DNA from: a virus
Reading direction: 5' to 3' (one strand)
Length of the DNA: 27,636 nucleotides
IMG/VR virus record: IMGVR_UViG_3300046491_000336
Coordinates: 1-27,636 of that record
Both the position numbers and the translations under genes were made by a program. Of the stretch, positions 1 to 6,725 are shown piece by piece; position 1 is the first letter of the stretch; every line of letters begins with the position of its first letter. The notes beneath the pieces are model-generated. The model saw only the letters and a program-made list of their open reading frames with translations. It made no database searches and was not told where the DNA came from.

Positions 1-1
1 C

Positions 2-904
2 GGCGTCAGCAGCGTGCTGATTGCCAGCTCGTTCGTCTCGCCCAGTGGCGTCACCGCGTCCCTGAGTCATTTGGTGGACAAACAGGCGGCGTTCCCTAAC
101 GGCTTGTTCGGCTTCTTCGCCGGATTTCAAATGGCGATTTTCTCCTTCGCCGGCACCGAACTGATCGGCACCGCCGCCGCCGAAACCCGCTCGCCAGAGA
201 AGACCCTGCCCAAAGCGATCAACTCGATTCCGCTGCGGATCATCCTGTTCTACGTCCTCGCGCTGACCTGCATTATCGCCGTGACCTCGTGGCAACAGGT
301 TTCTCCAGTCAAAAGCCCCTTTGTCGAACTGTTCCTCGTCGCCGGATTTCCCGCAGCCGCCGGCATCGTCAACTTCGTGGTCCTGACCTCAGCGGCCTCA
401 TCGGCCAACAGCGGCGTGTTCTCCTCGAGCCGCATGCTGTTCGGACTGGCTAACCAGGACAACGCGCCCGGCCTATTCCGCCGACTTTCGAGCAACAGCG
501 TGCCGCTGCTGAGCCTGGCGTTCACCACGCTGTTGATGCTGGTCGGCGTGCTGGTGCTGTTCATCGTGCCGGAAGTCATGACCGCATTCACCATCGTCTC
601 CACCGTGTCGGCGATTCTGGTGATCTTCACCTGGTCGACCATCCTCGCGTCTTACATCGCCTACCGGAAAAAACGCCCGGATCTGCATGCGAAGTCGGCT
701 TACAAGATGCCGGGCGGCGTGCCGATGGCGTGGTTTTCGTTGGCGTTTTTGGGGTTTGTGCTGGGGTTGCTGGCGTTGCGGCCTGATACGCGGATTGCGC
801 TGATGGTCATGCCGGGGTGGTTTGTCTGGTTGGCGATTGCTTACCAGTTGACGCGGTTGAGGAAACCGAAATCTGCGCTTGAGTCGGCTAGTCAGTTTGG
901 CTAG
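2..904 (+). CDS. cycA: D-serine/D-alanine/glycine permease, 3' part (CycA-like)
   Basis: This is the C-terminal part of an inner-membrane APC-family amino-acid permease; the reading frame is open to the left edge, so the start lies outside the window. The translation contains long segments that match what I remember of E. coli CycA, including the stretches around AAETRSPEKTLPKAINSIP, SPFVELF and NFVVLTSAASSANSGVFSSS, and the late YKMP motif. About six hydrophobic segments can be seen. The family imports D-alanine, D-serine and glycine with protons. The gene ends just before a strong terminator and is convergent with the next gene, so it is probably the end of its own transcription unit. Assignment to the CycA subgroup rests on memory of the family; the APC superfamily is certain. 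Confidence 0.9.
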   Translation, partial: GVSSVLIASSFVSPSGVTASLSHLVDKQAAFPNGLFGFFAGFQMAIFSFAGTELIGTAAAETRSPEKTLPKAINSIPLRIILFYVLALTCIIAVTSWQQVSPVKSPFVELFLVAGFPAAAGIVNFVVLTSAASSANSGVFSSSRMLFGLANQDNAPGLFRRLSSNSVPLLSLAFTTLLMLVGVLVLFIVPEVMTAFTIVSTVSAILVIFTWSTILASYIAYRKKRPDLHAKSAYKMPGGVPMAWFSLAFLGFVLGLLALRPDTRIALMVMPGWFVWLAIAYQLTRLRKPKSALESASQFG

Positions 905-915
905 ATCTGCAAGTG

Positions 916-947
916 AAAGCCGTCACCTTAAAGTGACGGCTTTTTGT
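916..947 (+). terminator. Rho-independent terminator of cycA
   Basis: An 11-bp perfect stem (AAAGCCGTCAC at 916-926 with GTGACGGCTTT at 933-943) encloses a 6-nt loop and is followed by a T run. It lies 12 nt after the permease stop. The A tract on its left side means it could also act on transcripts from the opposite strand. Confidence 0.9.
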
Positions 948-990
948 TATCCGTGAAAGAGCATTTCATCTGCCCATGGCGGGACAGGCT

Positions 991-1353
991 TTACGCCTTC
1001 ACCTCAACGTTATCCAACGCCTGATTCACCGCCAACTCCCCCAACATCACCACCTGCGCAATACCCAGCGCGGTTTTGCGGTGCGAGGGGTCGAGTGCGG
1101 CGGCGAAGTTGTTGAGCATTTCCGAGGCGGAACTCAGCGTTTCACTGGCATTGGCCAACAGGGATTCCGAGTCGTACTTCGGGTTGGCGAGGTACATGCG
1201 CTCGGGCTCGTTGACGCTGGCCATGATGTGGCCGGCGGGCAGGAGGTAGTGATCGAGCGCGCGTTCGGCGGCTTCGTGGAGTTTTTTGGGGTTGAGGGAA
1301 TCGTAGGGGGATGCGGGATCGGTTTCTGGTGGATTCGGTGTTGGTTTGAACAT
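991..1353 (-). CDS. DUF6124 family protein
   Basis: A 120-residue protein whose opening (MFKPTPNPP, then SPYDSLNPKKLHEAAERALDHYL) and the later segment LLANASETLSSA are typical of a Pseudomonas family of unknown function that I recognise as DUF6124. No signal peptide or membrane segment is visible; it is probably a small helical cytoplasmic protein. The ATG at 1353 has TGGAG 8 nt upstream, and that site lies in the 3' arm of a hairpin. A long inverted-repeat leader precedes it, so translation may be controlled by RNA structure. Pseudomonads commonly carry several paralogues. Function unknown. Confidence 0.85.
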   Translation of the reverse strand: MFKPTPNPPETDPASPYDSLNPKKLHEAAERALDHYLLPAGHIMASVNEPERMYLANPKYDSESLLANASETLSSASEMLNNFAAALDPSHRKTALGIAQVVMLGELAVNQALDNVEVKA

Positions 1354-1355
1354 AA

Positions 1356-1388
1356 GTGAAACTCCAATGCTATTAGTGGAGCTTTCAC
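1356..1388 (-). promoter_or_regulatory. Hairpin that sequesters the DUF6124 ribosome binding site
   Basis: On the minus strand, GTGAAAGCTCCA (1388-1377) pairs with TGGAGTTTCAC (1366-1356) with one bulged G. The TGGAG of the 3' arm is the only plausible Shine-Dalgarno for the gene starting at 1353, so the folded form should block ribosome access. The effect on translation is inferred. Confidence 0.7.
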
Positions 1389-1425
1389 CCTCTCGCTACC
1401 AAACGATGGGTGGCGGCCATACGAA

Positions 1426-1555
1426 GGTTGGTAGACCGGGCATTGGAACCGGCGCTTCCGAAGAAGCCCTGCGCATGGCCACCATCAAAACAGCCCCCAA
1501 GAAAGGCGCTGTGCTGGGATGACGCAATGCATCAATGCTGCGGGTCTACCAAACC
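1426..1555 (-). promoter_or_regulatory. Structured leader upstream of DUF6124 (candidate cis-regulatory RNA)
   Basis: Two distant segments are strongly complementary: TTGGTAGACC (1428-1437) with GGTCTACCAA (1543-1552), and GCATTG (1440-1445) with CAATGC (1533-1538). Together they close a domain of about 125 nt. A further inverted pair (GGTGGCGGCCAT at 1409-1420 and ATGGCCACCATC at 1474-1485) links the domain to the gene-proximal part. No open frame explains this stretch. It sits immediately upstream of the hairpin covering the ribosome binding site, as in riboswitch-like leaders. I cannot match it to a named RNA family. Confidence 0.5.
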
Positions 1556-2166
1556 CGATCACTGCTTTTCAGTGACCTAGGAACGATAGAACCCGCGAGC
1601 TAGAGGCACAAGCCGGCGGATTCTGTCTTAGGTGTAGGGGGTGGCGCAAGGTGTTGTAGGTGACCAACTACAACAATGTGTCTCATCTAAACATGCGCGT
1701 TTTTCTGTGTTTAAAATCTTAATGAGCACAGAGATCGAACCCAAGCCTGTCGCCATTTGCTAGGCGCTCTGTGCACTTATTTTTCAAGCGCTGTCCGTCG
1801 CACCGATAATGGATTGGAACCACGAACTCTACAGTCCAGTAAAACCGTGGTTTATAGCGAACCTCTGAAAACCCCGTAGCATTTTCGTACCACCATTCAC
1901 CGAATCGCGAGTGGTCCGCAGGCGTGGCGGGGGGACGAATGCACGCCAAGTTGAAATGTCCTATTACCTGCAGCACCACCAACCTTGAGAATTTGAGTGT
2001 CCAGCACTTTAATCGTCCCCGAAGCTACTGACCCACCTAGAGAGTTGGCTGGCCTGAATTTACGAGGTAGTGTCAGTCTGATTTAGAGTAAAACCCTGGC
2101 AGGTACGAATGCTCGCCATTTTAGATGCACAAGCCTCTGAACCGTCGCGGTATGGTTTACTAACTT
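1556..2166. other. Intergenic stretch without a supportable gene
   Basis: There is an open frame of 87 codons on the minus strand (1719-1982), but its only starts are TTG or GTG with no spaced ribosome binding site, and the product resembles nothing I know, so I do not call it. An 8-bp perfect inverted repeat (GCACAGAG at 1726-1733, CTCTGTGC at 1767-1774) encloses a TTCGATC motif on the minus strand. It looks like a shrunken tRNA-like fold without an anticodon arm and could be a remnant or coincidence. Base composition drifts towards A+T compared with the left flank. Confidence 0.5.
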
Positions 2167-2215
2167 GGGAATAGGGAATAGGAAATAGGGAATAGGGAAT
2201 AGGGAATAGGGAATA
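2167..2215 (+). repeat. Seven tandem GGGAATA heptamers next to a start codon
   Basis: Seven contiguous 7-bp units run from 2167 to 2215; the third reads GGAAATA. The last unit ends 3 nt before the ATG at 2219 and supplies the purine-rich ribosome binding site (GGGA). Because the array lies outside the coding frame, a change in copy number would alter promoter-to-start spacing and the number of alternative binding sites, not the reading frame. Confidence 0.95.
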
Positions 2216-2218
2216 GAA

Positions 2219-3316
2219 ATGGGACAGGCGAAATCACGAGGCAGCAAACAAGAGCGAGTAGAACAAGCATTAAATCGCCAGATGGAGGCAGACCGCGCAG
2301 CCGCAGAGCGTCGGCGAGCCGTGGGCCAGCAGATTGCCAGGTTCAACAAGCTTTATCAGACCAAGGTGTGCCTTGCACCACACCAAAATCATGAAGGTCC
2401 AATCGTATCTGCGCACACTCTGTCCCTCGAGGCATTTTTAAGACCAATATCAAGAGACGGTCGCGTTTATGCTATGCGCGGAAACATCAGTGGAGACCAC
2501 TTAAAATTCCCCCTGAATCTCGAGTTGCAAGGTTTGCGAGATGTTTCTGTTTTTAACGGCTTCTGCCGTGCACATGATCGGGATCTATTTGCGTGCATTG
2601 AGACTCGGGCTTTCGAATTCACCTCTGAGCAACTGTTTATGCTTGCATACCGGGCCGTAGCTCGCGAAAGCTATTACAAACGAAAACAGTTTGAGTCCAC
2701 CCCTTCTCTTGAACAGTACGCTGCGATGCATAGCATTCAAGAGGACGTACAGTTCTCAGAGCAATTTGAAAAATATCTTTCAGAGGTTCTCGAAAGCGCA
2801 TCAGACATTGAAGCGCTGAAAAGCCGACTAGATGAAGTACTGATAGCTAAGGATTGGAAAAGGCTTGTGTCTCGGGCTTTGATCTTCCCTGAGCCGCCAA
2901 CTGTAGTAGCGTCTTTCGCTGTTGAGCCAACCGTCGACTTTAACGGAAATCGGCTTCAAGACTTGGCAGACAGAACTGTCGAAATATCCCATGTAATGGT
3001 TTCGATCATTCCCCTGAAATCCGGAAGCGCAGCAATTTTTTCTTGGCTCGATACAGCGAATGACGCTCCATTGAGACTTTTTGAGTCATTGGCACATTCA
3101 GGCTCACCCACCTTAGCCGTAATACACGCAGCACTAGATCTCAGTGAAAACGTTGCGCTTTCTCCTGAGTGGTACGAGTCATTGAAGCCGGCAACCCATA
3201 AATACATCGAGTCTCGGATGTTGAATTTCGCCCAAGACGAAATTTATGCAACCCATGGCAACCCGTTGGCGCGCTCCCCGAACCTTGGTGATTGGGGAGA
3301 ACCAGCCCATTTATAG
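2219..3316 (+). CDS. Hypothetical protein, 365 aa, possible degenerate HNH-like zinc region
   Basis: The product begins MGQAKSRGSKQERVEQAL, followed by an Arg/Ala-rich helix to about residue 45. Residues 50-125 contain C..PH, then HEGPIVSAHTLSLEAFL, and later FNGFCRAHDRDLFACIE. This C/H layout recalls a family of bacterial proteins whose C..C, AH and GFC..HD motifs suggest an HNH-like zinc fold, but I cannot name it and one of the usual cysteines seems to be replaced. The rest is helical with no membrane segment. The ATG at 2219 is preceded by the heptamer array that provides the ribosome binding site. The gene ends 16 nt before an inverted repeat motif that opens the T6SS cassette. Function unknown; a nuclease-related role is only a guess. 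Confidence 0.7.
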   Translation: MGQAKSRGSKQERVEQALNRQMEADRAAAERRRAVGQQIARFNKLYQTKVCLAPHQNHEGPIVSAHTLSLEAFLRPISRDGRVYAMRGNISGDHLKFPLNLELQGLRDVSVFNGFCRAHDRDLFACIETRAFEFTSEQLFMLAYRAVARESYYKRKQFESTPSLEQYAAMHSIQEDVQFSEQFEKYLSEVLESASDIEALKSRLDEVLIAKDWKRLVSRALIFPEPPTVVASFAVEPTVDFNGNRLQDLADRTVEISHVMVSIIPLKSGSAAIFSWLDTANDAPLRLFESLAHSGSPTLAVIHAALDLSENVALSPEWYESLKPATHKYIESRMLNFAQDEIYATHGNPLARSPNLGDWGEPAHL

Positions 3317-3331
3317 AATCAACGCCGTATG

Positions 3332-3348
3332 AAAATAAATCTGCCCCC
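3332..3348 (-). repeat. Inverted copy of the GGGGACAGATTTATTT motif, left of the T6SS cassette
   Basis: Read on the minus strand this is GGGGGCAGATTTATTTT, matching the two plus-strand copies at 5171 and 5235 with one or two differences. Motifs of this form are often seen beside REP-associated tyrosine (Y1) transposase genes. None is present here. The copies face each other across the PAAR-effector-immunity cassette. Confidence 0.7.
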
Positions 3349-3455
3349 ATTTCGCCCCCCATTTCGTTACTTTTTCGTTAAGGTTTCCGCCAGCCATTTC
3401 TCAGAGCAGGTCTGATACAGTTGTTCCCGTTAAATTCTTTGACAGGGAGTCAATC

Positions 3456-4001
3456 ATGGCGAAGCCAGCTGCACGTATCACCGACCCAACCAGTTGCCCC
3501 ATACCTGGGCACGGCCCCAAAGCTATCGCGTCCGGCTCTCCTGATGTGTTCTTCGACGGTCTTGCAGCCGCTCGCAAAGATGACACATGTACTTGCGGCA
3601 GCGCGCTAGCCTCGGAAGTGTCCGGCACCGTGTTTATCAACGGAAAAAATGCCGCATTACTCGGTACTGTGGGCACCCATGGCGACGTTGTGATTGGAGG
3701 TTCGGGTACAGTAATCATCGGCAGCGCCCATACGCCTGCCACCTTTATTCCGCCAACACCCATGGTCATCCACGGAAACTGGATCGGCTTTAATATTCCC
3801 GCAGAAGAAAGCTATGAAGGATTTTCCTGCACCGCTCACTTTGACGATGGCTCCTCGATGCCCGGAGTCTTTGACGCGAACAACTCGGTCAAATTCTCCA
3901 ACCCCACTGGAAAGACATGCCATACCTTGGCATTTGCCCAACACGAGAACACCTGCACAACCGCAGGTATTGACGGACTGCTGAACGATATTTTGGGATA
4001 A
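3456..4001 (+). CDS. PAAR-domain protein (T6SS spike tip)
   Basis: A 181-residue protein with a PAAR domain in residues 1-95: MAKPAARITDPTSCP, then repeated short Gly-rich beta turns with SGSPDVFFDG, TVFINGKNAALLG, GDVVIGGSGTVIIGS. PAAR proteins cap the VgrG trimer of the type VI secretion needle and carry effectors. Residues 96-181 form an extension containing several Cys and His residues (FSCTAHFDDG, GKTCHTLAF, HENTCTT), perhaps an adaptor for the downstream effector. AGGGAG lies 8 nt before the ATG. The effector gene follows after 10 nt, so the two are probably co-transcribed. No VgrG or structural T6SS gene is in the window, so this is an orphan cassette. Confidence 0.9.
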   Translation: MAKPAARITDPTSCPIPGHGPKAIASGSPDVFFDGLAAARKDDTCTCGSALASEVSGTVFINGKNAALLGTVGTHGDVVIGGSGTVIIGSAHTPATFIPPTPMVIHGNWIGFNIPAEESYEGFSCTAHFDDGSSMPGVFDANNSVKFSNPTGKTCHTLAFAQHENTCTTAGIDGLLNDILG

Positions 4002-4011
4002 GGATATTCTC

Positions 4012-4794
4012 GTGACGGAACCGAACCTAGTAACCGGAAGTTATGTTGTCAAAAGCGAACATACGCTTGACCGGTCTCCCCTTGAGATGGCGATTTCAGG
4101 CATGGAGGGGGCGGCCAGCCGTTTTTCCATCGATGCCATCAAGGACGAGCGCGTCCGTGCAAGCTACGAGGGCAATATTCGACGAATGTCACAGCAGATA
4201 TTCGCTGACGTGAGAGCCGGCAATATCAGCGTCGAGGACGCGACAAAGTTCAGCAACGAGATGCGCAACAAAATCATGTACGAACACCGCAAGCTGACCT
4301 CTGCACAGGGCCTGGCCATCGTGCAAAAAAAGAAAAAAACTGGAAAGACATACAGCGAAATCCTCGACGGAAAGTCTCAAACCCAGTTCAACAAAAATTA
4401 CGAACAACTTTCTAAGGCCCAACAGAAAGAAGTCTTATACAAAGCTCTAGAGCGGTCTGGCAGTGCTAATGCCAAATTCTCTGCTGGAACCAAAATCATG
4501 TCTGTTATGGGAAAGGTTGGAATCATCATGACGGCGGTGCTTGCCACATACCAAATACTGAACGCAGACGACAAGGCCAAGGAAACGGCCCGTCAAGCCA
4601 CCATCCTCGGTGGTGGTGCGGCTGGTGGGTTTCTGGCGGGCTTGGGCATATCCGCTCTTTGTGGTCCTGGAGCTCCGGCCTGTGCCATAGCCGTTGTTCT
4701 CATTGGAAGCATCGCCGGCGGGATTGCTGGCGGGATCGCGGCTGATACGTTCGATGCAGAGTTAGAGGAGCTGGCACATTGGGACATATTCTGA
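4012..4794 (+). CDS. Predicted T6SS membrane-active effector with glycine-zipper C-terminus
   Basis: The 260-residue product has a charged helical N-terminal region (1-160, including a KKKKTGK patch near 106-112) and a hydrophobic C-terminal part: segments near 163-183, a Gly/Ala-rich stretch 197-217 and another at 222-246 (GGIAGGIAA). Such glycine zippers are found in pore-forming effectors and colicin-like toxins. Position between a PAAR gene and a DUF7079-like immunity gene supports a secreted antibacterial role at the target inner membrane. The start is GTG at 4012, with AGGAT 6 nt upstream. The C-terminus overlaps the next gene by 16 nt. I cannot place it in a named effector family; Tse4-like pore formers are the closest analogy by architecture only. 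Confidence 0.7.
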   Translation: MTEPNLVTGSYVVKSEHTLDRSPLEMAISGMEGAASRFSIDAIKDERVRASYEGNIRRMSQQIFADVRAGNISVEDATKFSNEMRNKIMYEHRKLTSAQGLAIVQKKKKTGKTYSEILDGKSQTQFNKNYEQLSKAQQKEVLYKALERSGSANAKFSAGTKIMSVMGKVGIIMTAVLATYQILNADDKAKETARQATILGGGAAGGFLAGLGISALCGPGAPACAIAVVLIGSIAGGIAGGIAADTFDAELEELAHWDIF

Positions 4795-5141
4795 CTCCTG
4801 CGGAACGGGCGAGTATCCAGATCGCGCTGGCAGAAGCCTTCGTAGACAGCGCTGTCGACTATTCCTCTATCGCAGAGCGAATTCGGAGCTACGACCCGAA
4901 GGTCGTTGAAGAAATCTTGTACTCAGAAGTTGCGCCTGTGTGTTTCAGCAACCTTGAAACGCCCGTTCCTCCTGTTTGGAGTGGTTTTCAGGATGAGTGG
5001 TTACTTGATGAAATAGCCAAAGAACTCAATGCGCGAGAACACAGTTGGCTTCGACGTAGCTTCGACCTGTTAAAAGTTACATGGCTGCGCTACAGCTACA
5101 GCTATATCTGGAAGGAAATTATGAAATTTCATGATTCTTAA
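4779..5141 (+). CDS. DUF7079-like protein, probable immunity protein of the T6SS effector
   Basis: A 120-residue acidic protein with LTPAERASIQIALAEAFVDS near the start and a central VAPVCFSNL, a pattern I associate with DUF7079, a family of small proteins often encoded next to secreted toxins. The chosen start is TTG at 4779 because AGAGGAG (4764-4770) sits 8 nt before it inside the effector gene; no ATG in the same frame has such a site. The 16-nt overlap implies translational coupling, which would keep immunity matched to toxin. No signal peptide is visible. That makes it unusual for a pore-former immunity protein, which is normally membrane-bound, although the C-terminal LRYSYSYIW stretch might associate with a membrane. 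Confidence 0.65.
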   Translation: MGHILTPAERASIQIALAEAFVDSAVDYSSIAERIRSYDPKVVEEILYSEVAPVCFSNLETPVPPVWSGFQDEWLLDEIAKELNAREHSWLRRSFDLLKVTWLRYSYSYIWKEIMKFHDS

Positions 5142-5170
5142 GTGAGGCGGGCCCCTACACTTCGAAAAAA

Positions 5171-5252
5171 GGGGACGGATTTATTTATATCCCATCCCCT
5201 TAGAGTACTAATGCACACCTCCCCCGGGAACAACGGGGACAGATTTATTTAT
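5171..5252 (+). repeat. Two direct copies of GGGGAC(G/A)GATTTATTTAT after the immunity gene
   Basis: Copies lie at 5171-5188 and 5235-5252 and differ at one base. The first can fold into a hairpin: GGGGACGGAT (5171-5180) pairs imperfectly with ATCCCATCCCC further right. Together with the inverted copy at 3332-3348 they bracket the PAAR-effector-immunity cassette. This motif class accompanies Y1 transposases of the RAYT group in many bacteria; here it may be a remnant or a non-autonomous element. Confidence 0.65.
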
Positions 5253-5325
5253 CTTCTAAAAATTAGCAAACAAATCTATCCCTTTCTACTGTTAGCGAGG
5301 CGTGTTAAACAACAAAGTACCAAAC

Positions 5326-5988
5326 TCAGAAAGATTCAACCGGTTTTTTGGTCTGCTCAACGAGCTTGTTCTCGTCAAGTTTCGGGAAAGAAAACTTGAT
5401 CATGATGACCGATTCCTCGCCCTCGCCCGTGACAATCAGATCAGCCCCCCTGACATTCGCAGGCGCGGCTGCCATCAAACCAGAAACACTAGGGGTGCCT
5501 TTGATCGAGGCGGCACCCTCAATAAACGAGTAAGTTAGATTATTGGCGTTTAGAGCAACACTTTCGTAGTTGGTGAGTTTAGCGGTGTACTCATCCTTAC
5601 TTTTAGCTTTTGCCGCCAGATCGACAAGATCCAGCATGGACTTGCCGTCAGCCAGTGCGACCAGACCGAACGACTTGGCCAGCGCACCGATGGCACGCCC
5701 AAACAGTTCACGCTCATAGGGCGCGAAAAGGGAAACCATAATCAGCTTGTCACCGCTGAACACCAAGCCAGCGGTGAATTTCTGATCAATGAAATCCACG
5801 TCATCAATACACCGGGCGGGCGCGCCCACCTCTTCCGAGCAATCATAGTAACCGCCAGCCTCGGTGTATTTCGTGATTGGCGTATCGTAGCCGTAGCTCT
5901 TGAACAGGTTGTCAGCTGCAACGGCACTCTGCATAGCGCCAACAAGGCCGCCCAGGCAAAGCACTAAAGCATGGATTTTTTTCGACAT
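5326..5988 (-). CDS. Secreted/periplasmic protein of unknown function
   Basis: A 220-residue product with a clear Sec signal peptide: MSKK, hydrophobic core ALVLCLGGLVGAM, cleavage likely after SAVA near residue 24. The mature part has C..E..GAPARC, which may form a disulphide, and alternating beta strands, ending in a Lys/Glu-rich tail. The ATG at 5988 is preferred over an upstream one at 6027 because it places the signal peptide at the N-terminus and has AGGAACGGA about 4-12 nt upstream. It faces the T6SS cassette convergently. I do not recognise a family. A second, periplasmic immunity protein is possible from position, but nothing in the sequence proves it. Confidence 0.75.
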   Translation of the reverse strand: MSKKIHALVLCLGGLVGAMQSAVAADNLFKSYGYDTPITKYTEAGGYYDCSEEVGAPARCIDDVDFIDQKFTAGLVFSGDKLIMVSLFAPYERELFGRAIGALAKSFGLVALADGKSMLDLVDLAAKAKSKDEYTAKLTNYESVALNANNLTYSFIEGAASIKGTPSVSGLMAAAPANVRGADLIVTGEGEESVIMIKFSFPKLDENKLVEQTKKPVESF

Positions 5989-6202
5989 GGATTCCGTTCC
6001 TACAAGGATGTGAATATTGATAGCCACATGCTATCAATCCTGCATTGGATTTGTCTCGCTCAATCCAATGCAGGTTGAGCAAGCTCAGCAGGTCCAGAAG
6101 TAGGACGCTGTAAACCCACTCTGCCATTCCTGCCCCCAAGCCCCCACCTCCCATTCCTGATAAACTCCCCCACCTCCCAGCCACACCGATTCCGTATCCC
6201 TA

Positions 6203-6277
6203 ATGTCCCCTATTCCCGCCACACCCGCCCCACTCTCCCGCCGCTTCTCCGTCGCCCCAATGATGGATTGGTCGTAG
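6203..6277 (+). pseudogene. dusA: 5' fragment of dusA (tRNA-dihydrouridine synthase A), integration scar
   Basis: The 24-codon frame encodes a product that opens MSPIPATPAP and contains RRFSVAPMMDW, followed by S and a stop. RFSVAPMMDWTDRHCR is the conserved N-terminus of DusA, the FMN-dependent enzyme that reduces uridine in the tRNA D-loop. The match stops one residue after MMDW and no further DusA sequence follows. This is the segment that a family of tyrosine recombinases uses as attB, so the break is the expected edge (attL/attR) of an element inserted in dusA. The rest of dusA is not in the window. Confidence 0.8.
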
Positions 6278-6393
6278 TCCCTCTTCTACACCCCGGCCAG
6301 CCTGGCTATGCCCTCAAAAAGACAATGCTTTGTAGCAATTTCTAAGCATCGAGCAACTACCGCCCACAAAGGACACTACCGGTACTATGCTTT

Positions 6394-6410
6394 TCCTTTT
6401 GCGAAAGGAG
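6394..6410 (+). promoter_or_regulatory. Hairpin overlapping the ribosome binding site of the 6419 gene
   Basis: TCCTTT (6394-6399), a TGCG loop and AAAGGA (6404-6409) form a compact hairpin. Its 3' arm is the AAAGGAG ribosome binding site of the GTG start at 6419. As with the DUF6124 gene, folding would hide the site. Confidence 0.6.
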
Positions 6411-6418
6411 TCGAGGCT

Positions 6419-6634
6419 GTGGCTGACGAATATTCGTTATCGGATGTGCTGGAAAGGATCTACCAGAATCAGCTCGGCCTGGAAGCAGCCCTGATGGAGC
6501 TTACGCTTCATGTTGAACAGCAAGGTTTCACCGAAGTCGGAGACAACGTCCGCGGTGCCTTGTGGGCGATTGGCGAAAACGCTGGATATATCAAGCAAGG
6601 ACTTGCCAAGCTGAAGGGAAAGAGTGGGAGCTAG
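6419..6634 (+). CDS. Small helical protein of a Pseudomonas family of unknown function
   Basis: A 71-residue product centred on LERIYQNQLGLEAALMELTLHVEQQGFTEVGDNVRGAL, then ENAGYIKQGLAKL. I recall many Pseudomonas proteins with the pattern IYQNQ..(I/L)EAA(L/I)MEL, RG.TEVG.NVRGAL, but they have no assigned function. The GTG at 6419 was chosen over an in-frame ATG at 6308 because AAAGGAG lies 8 nt upstream and the family proteins begin shortly before the YQNQ motif. No signal or membrane segment is visible; it is probably two or three helices that oligomerise. It is the first gene after the dusA scar. Confidence 0.7.
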   Translation: MADEYSLSDVLERIYQNQLGLEAALMELTLHVEQQGFTEVGDNVRGALWAIGENAGYIKQGLAKLKGKSGS

Positions 6635-6725
6635 CCTCGGATATTGCCGTTCCGAACGAGCACTACTCGGCCGCTTTCGGGCTAAAACAGCATCTGGTGT
6701 CTACAACGTCCAAGGGTCACCTCTC

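Noticed and set aside
1801-1825. ATGGATTGG similar to the dusA core at 6263-6271, considered as the second att site
   Set aside because: Only nine consecutive bases match and the surroundings do not resemble dusA; likely chance.
1719-1982. 87-codon minus-strand open frame
   Set aside because: Starts only with TTG/GTG, no spaced binding site, no family resemblance; kept as intergenic.
2167-2215. CRISPR array
   Set aside because: The units are 7 bp and contiguous, without spacers; no cas genes and no other regular repeat array in the window.
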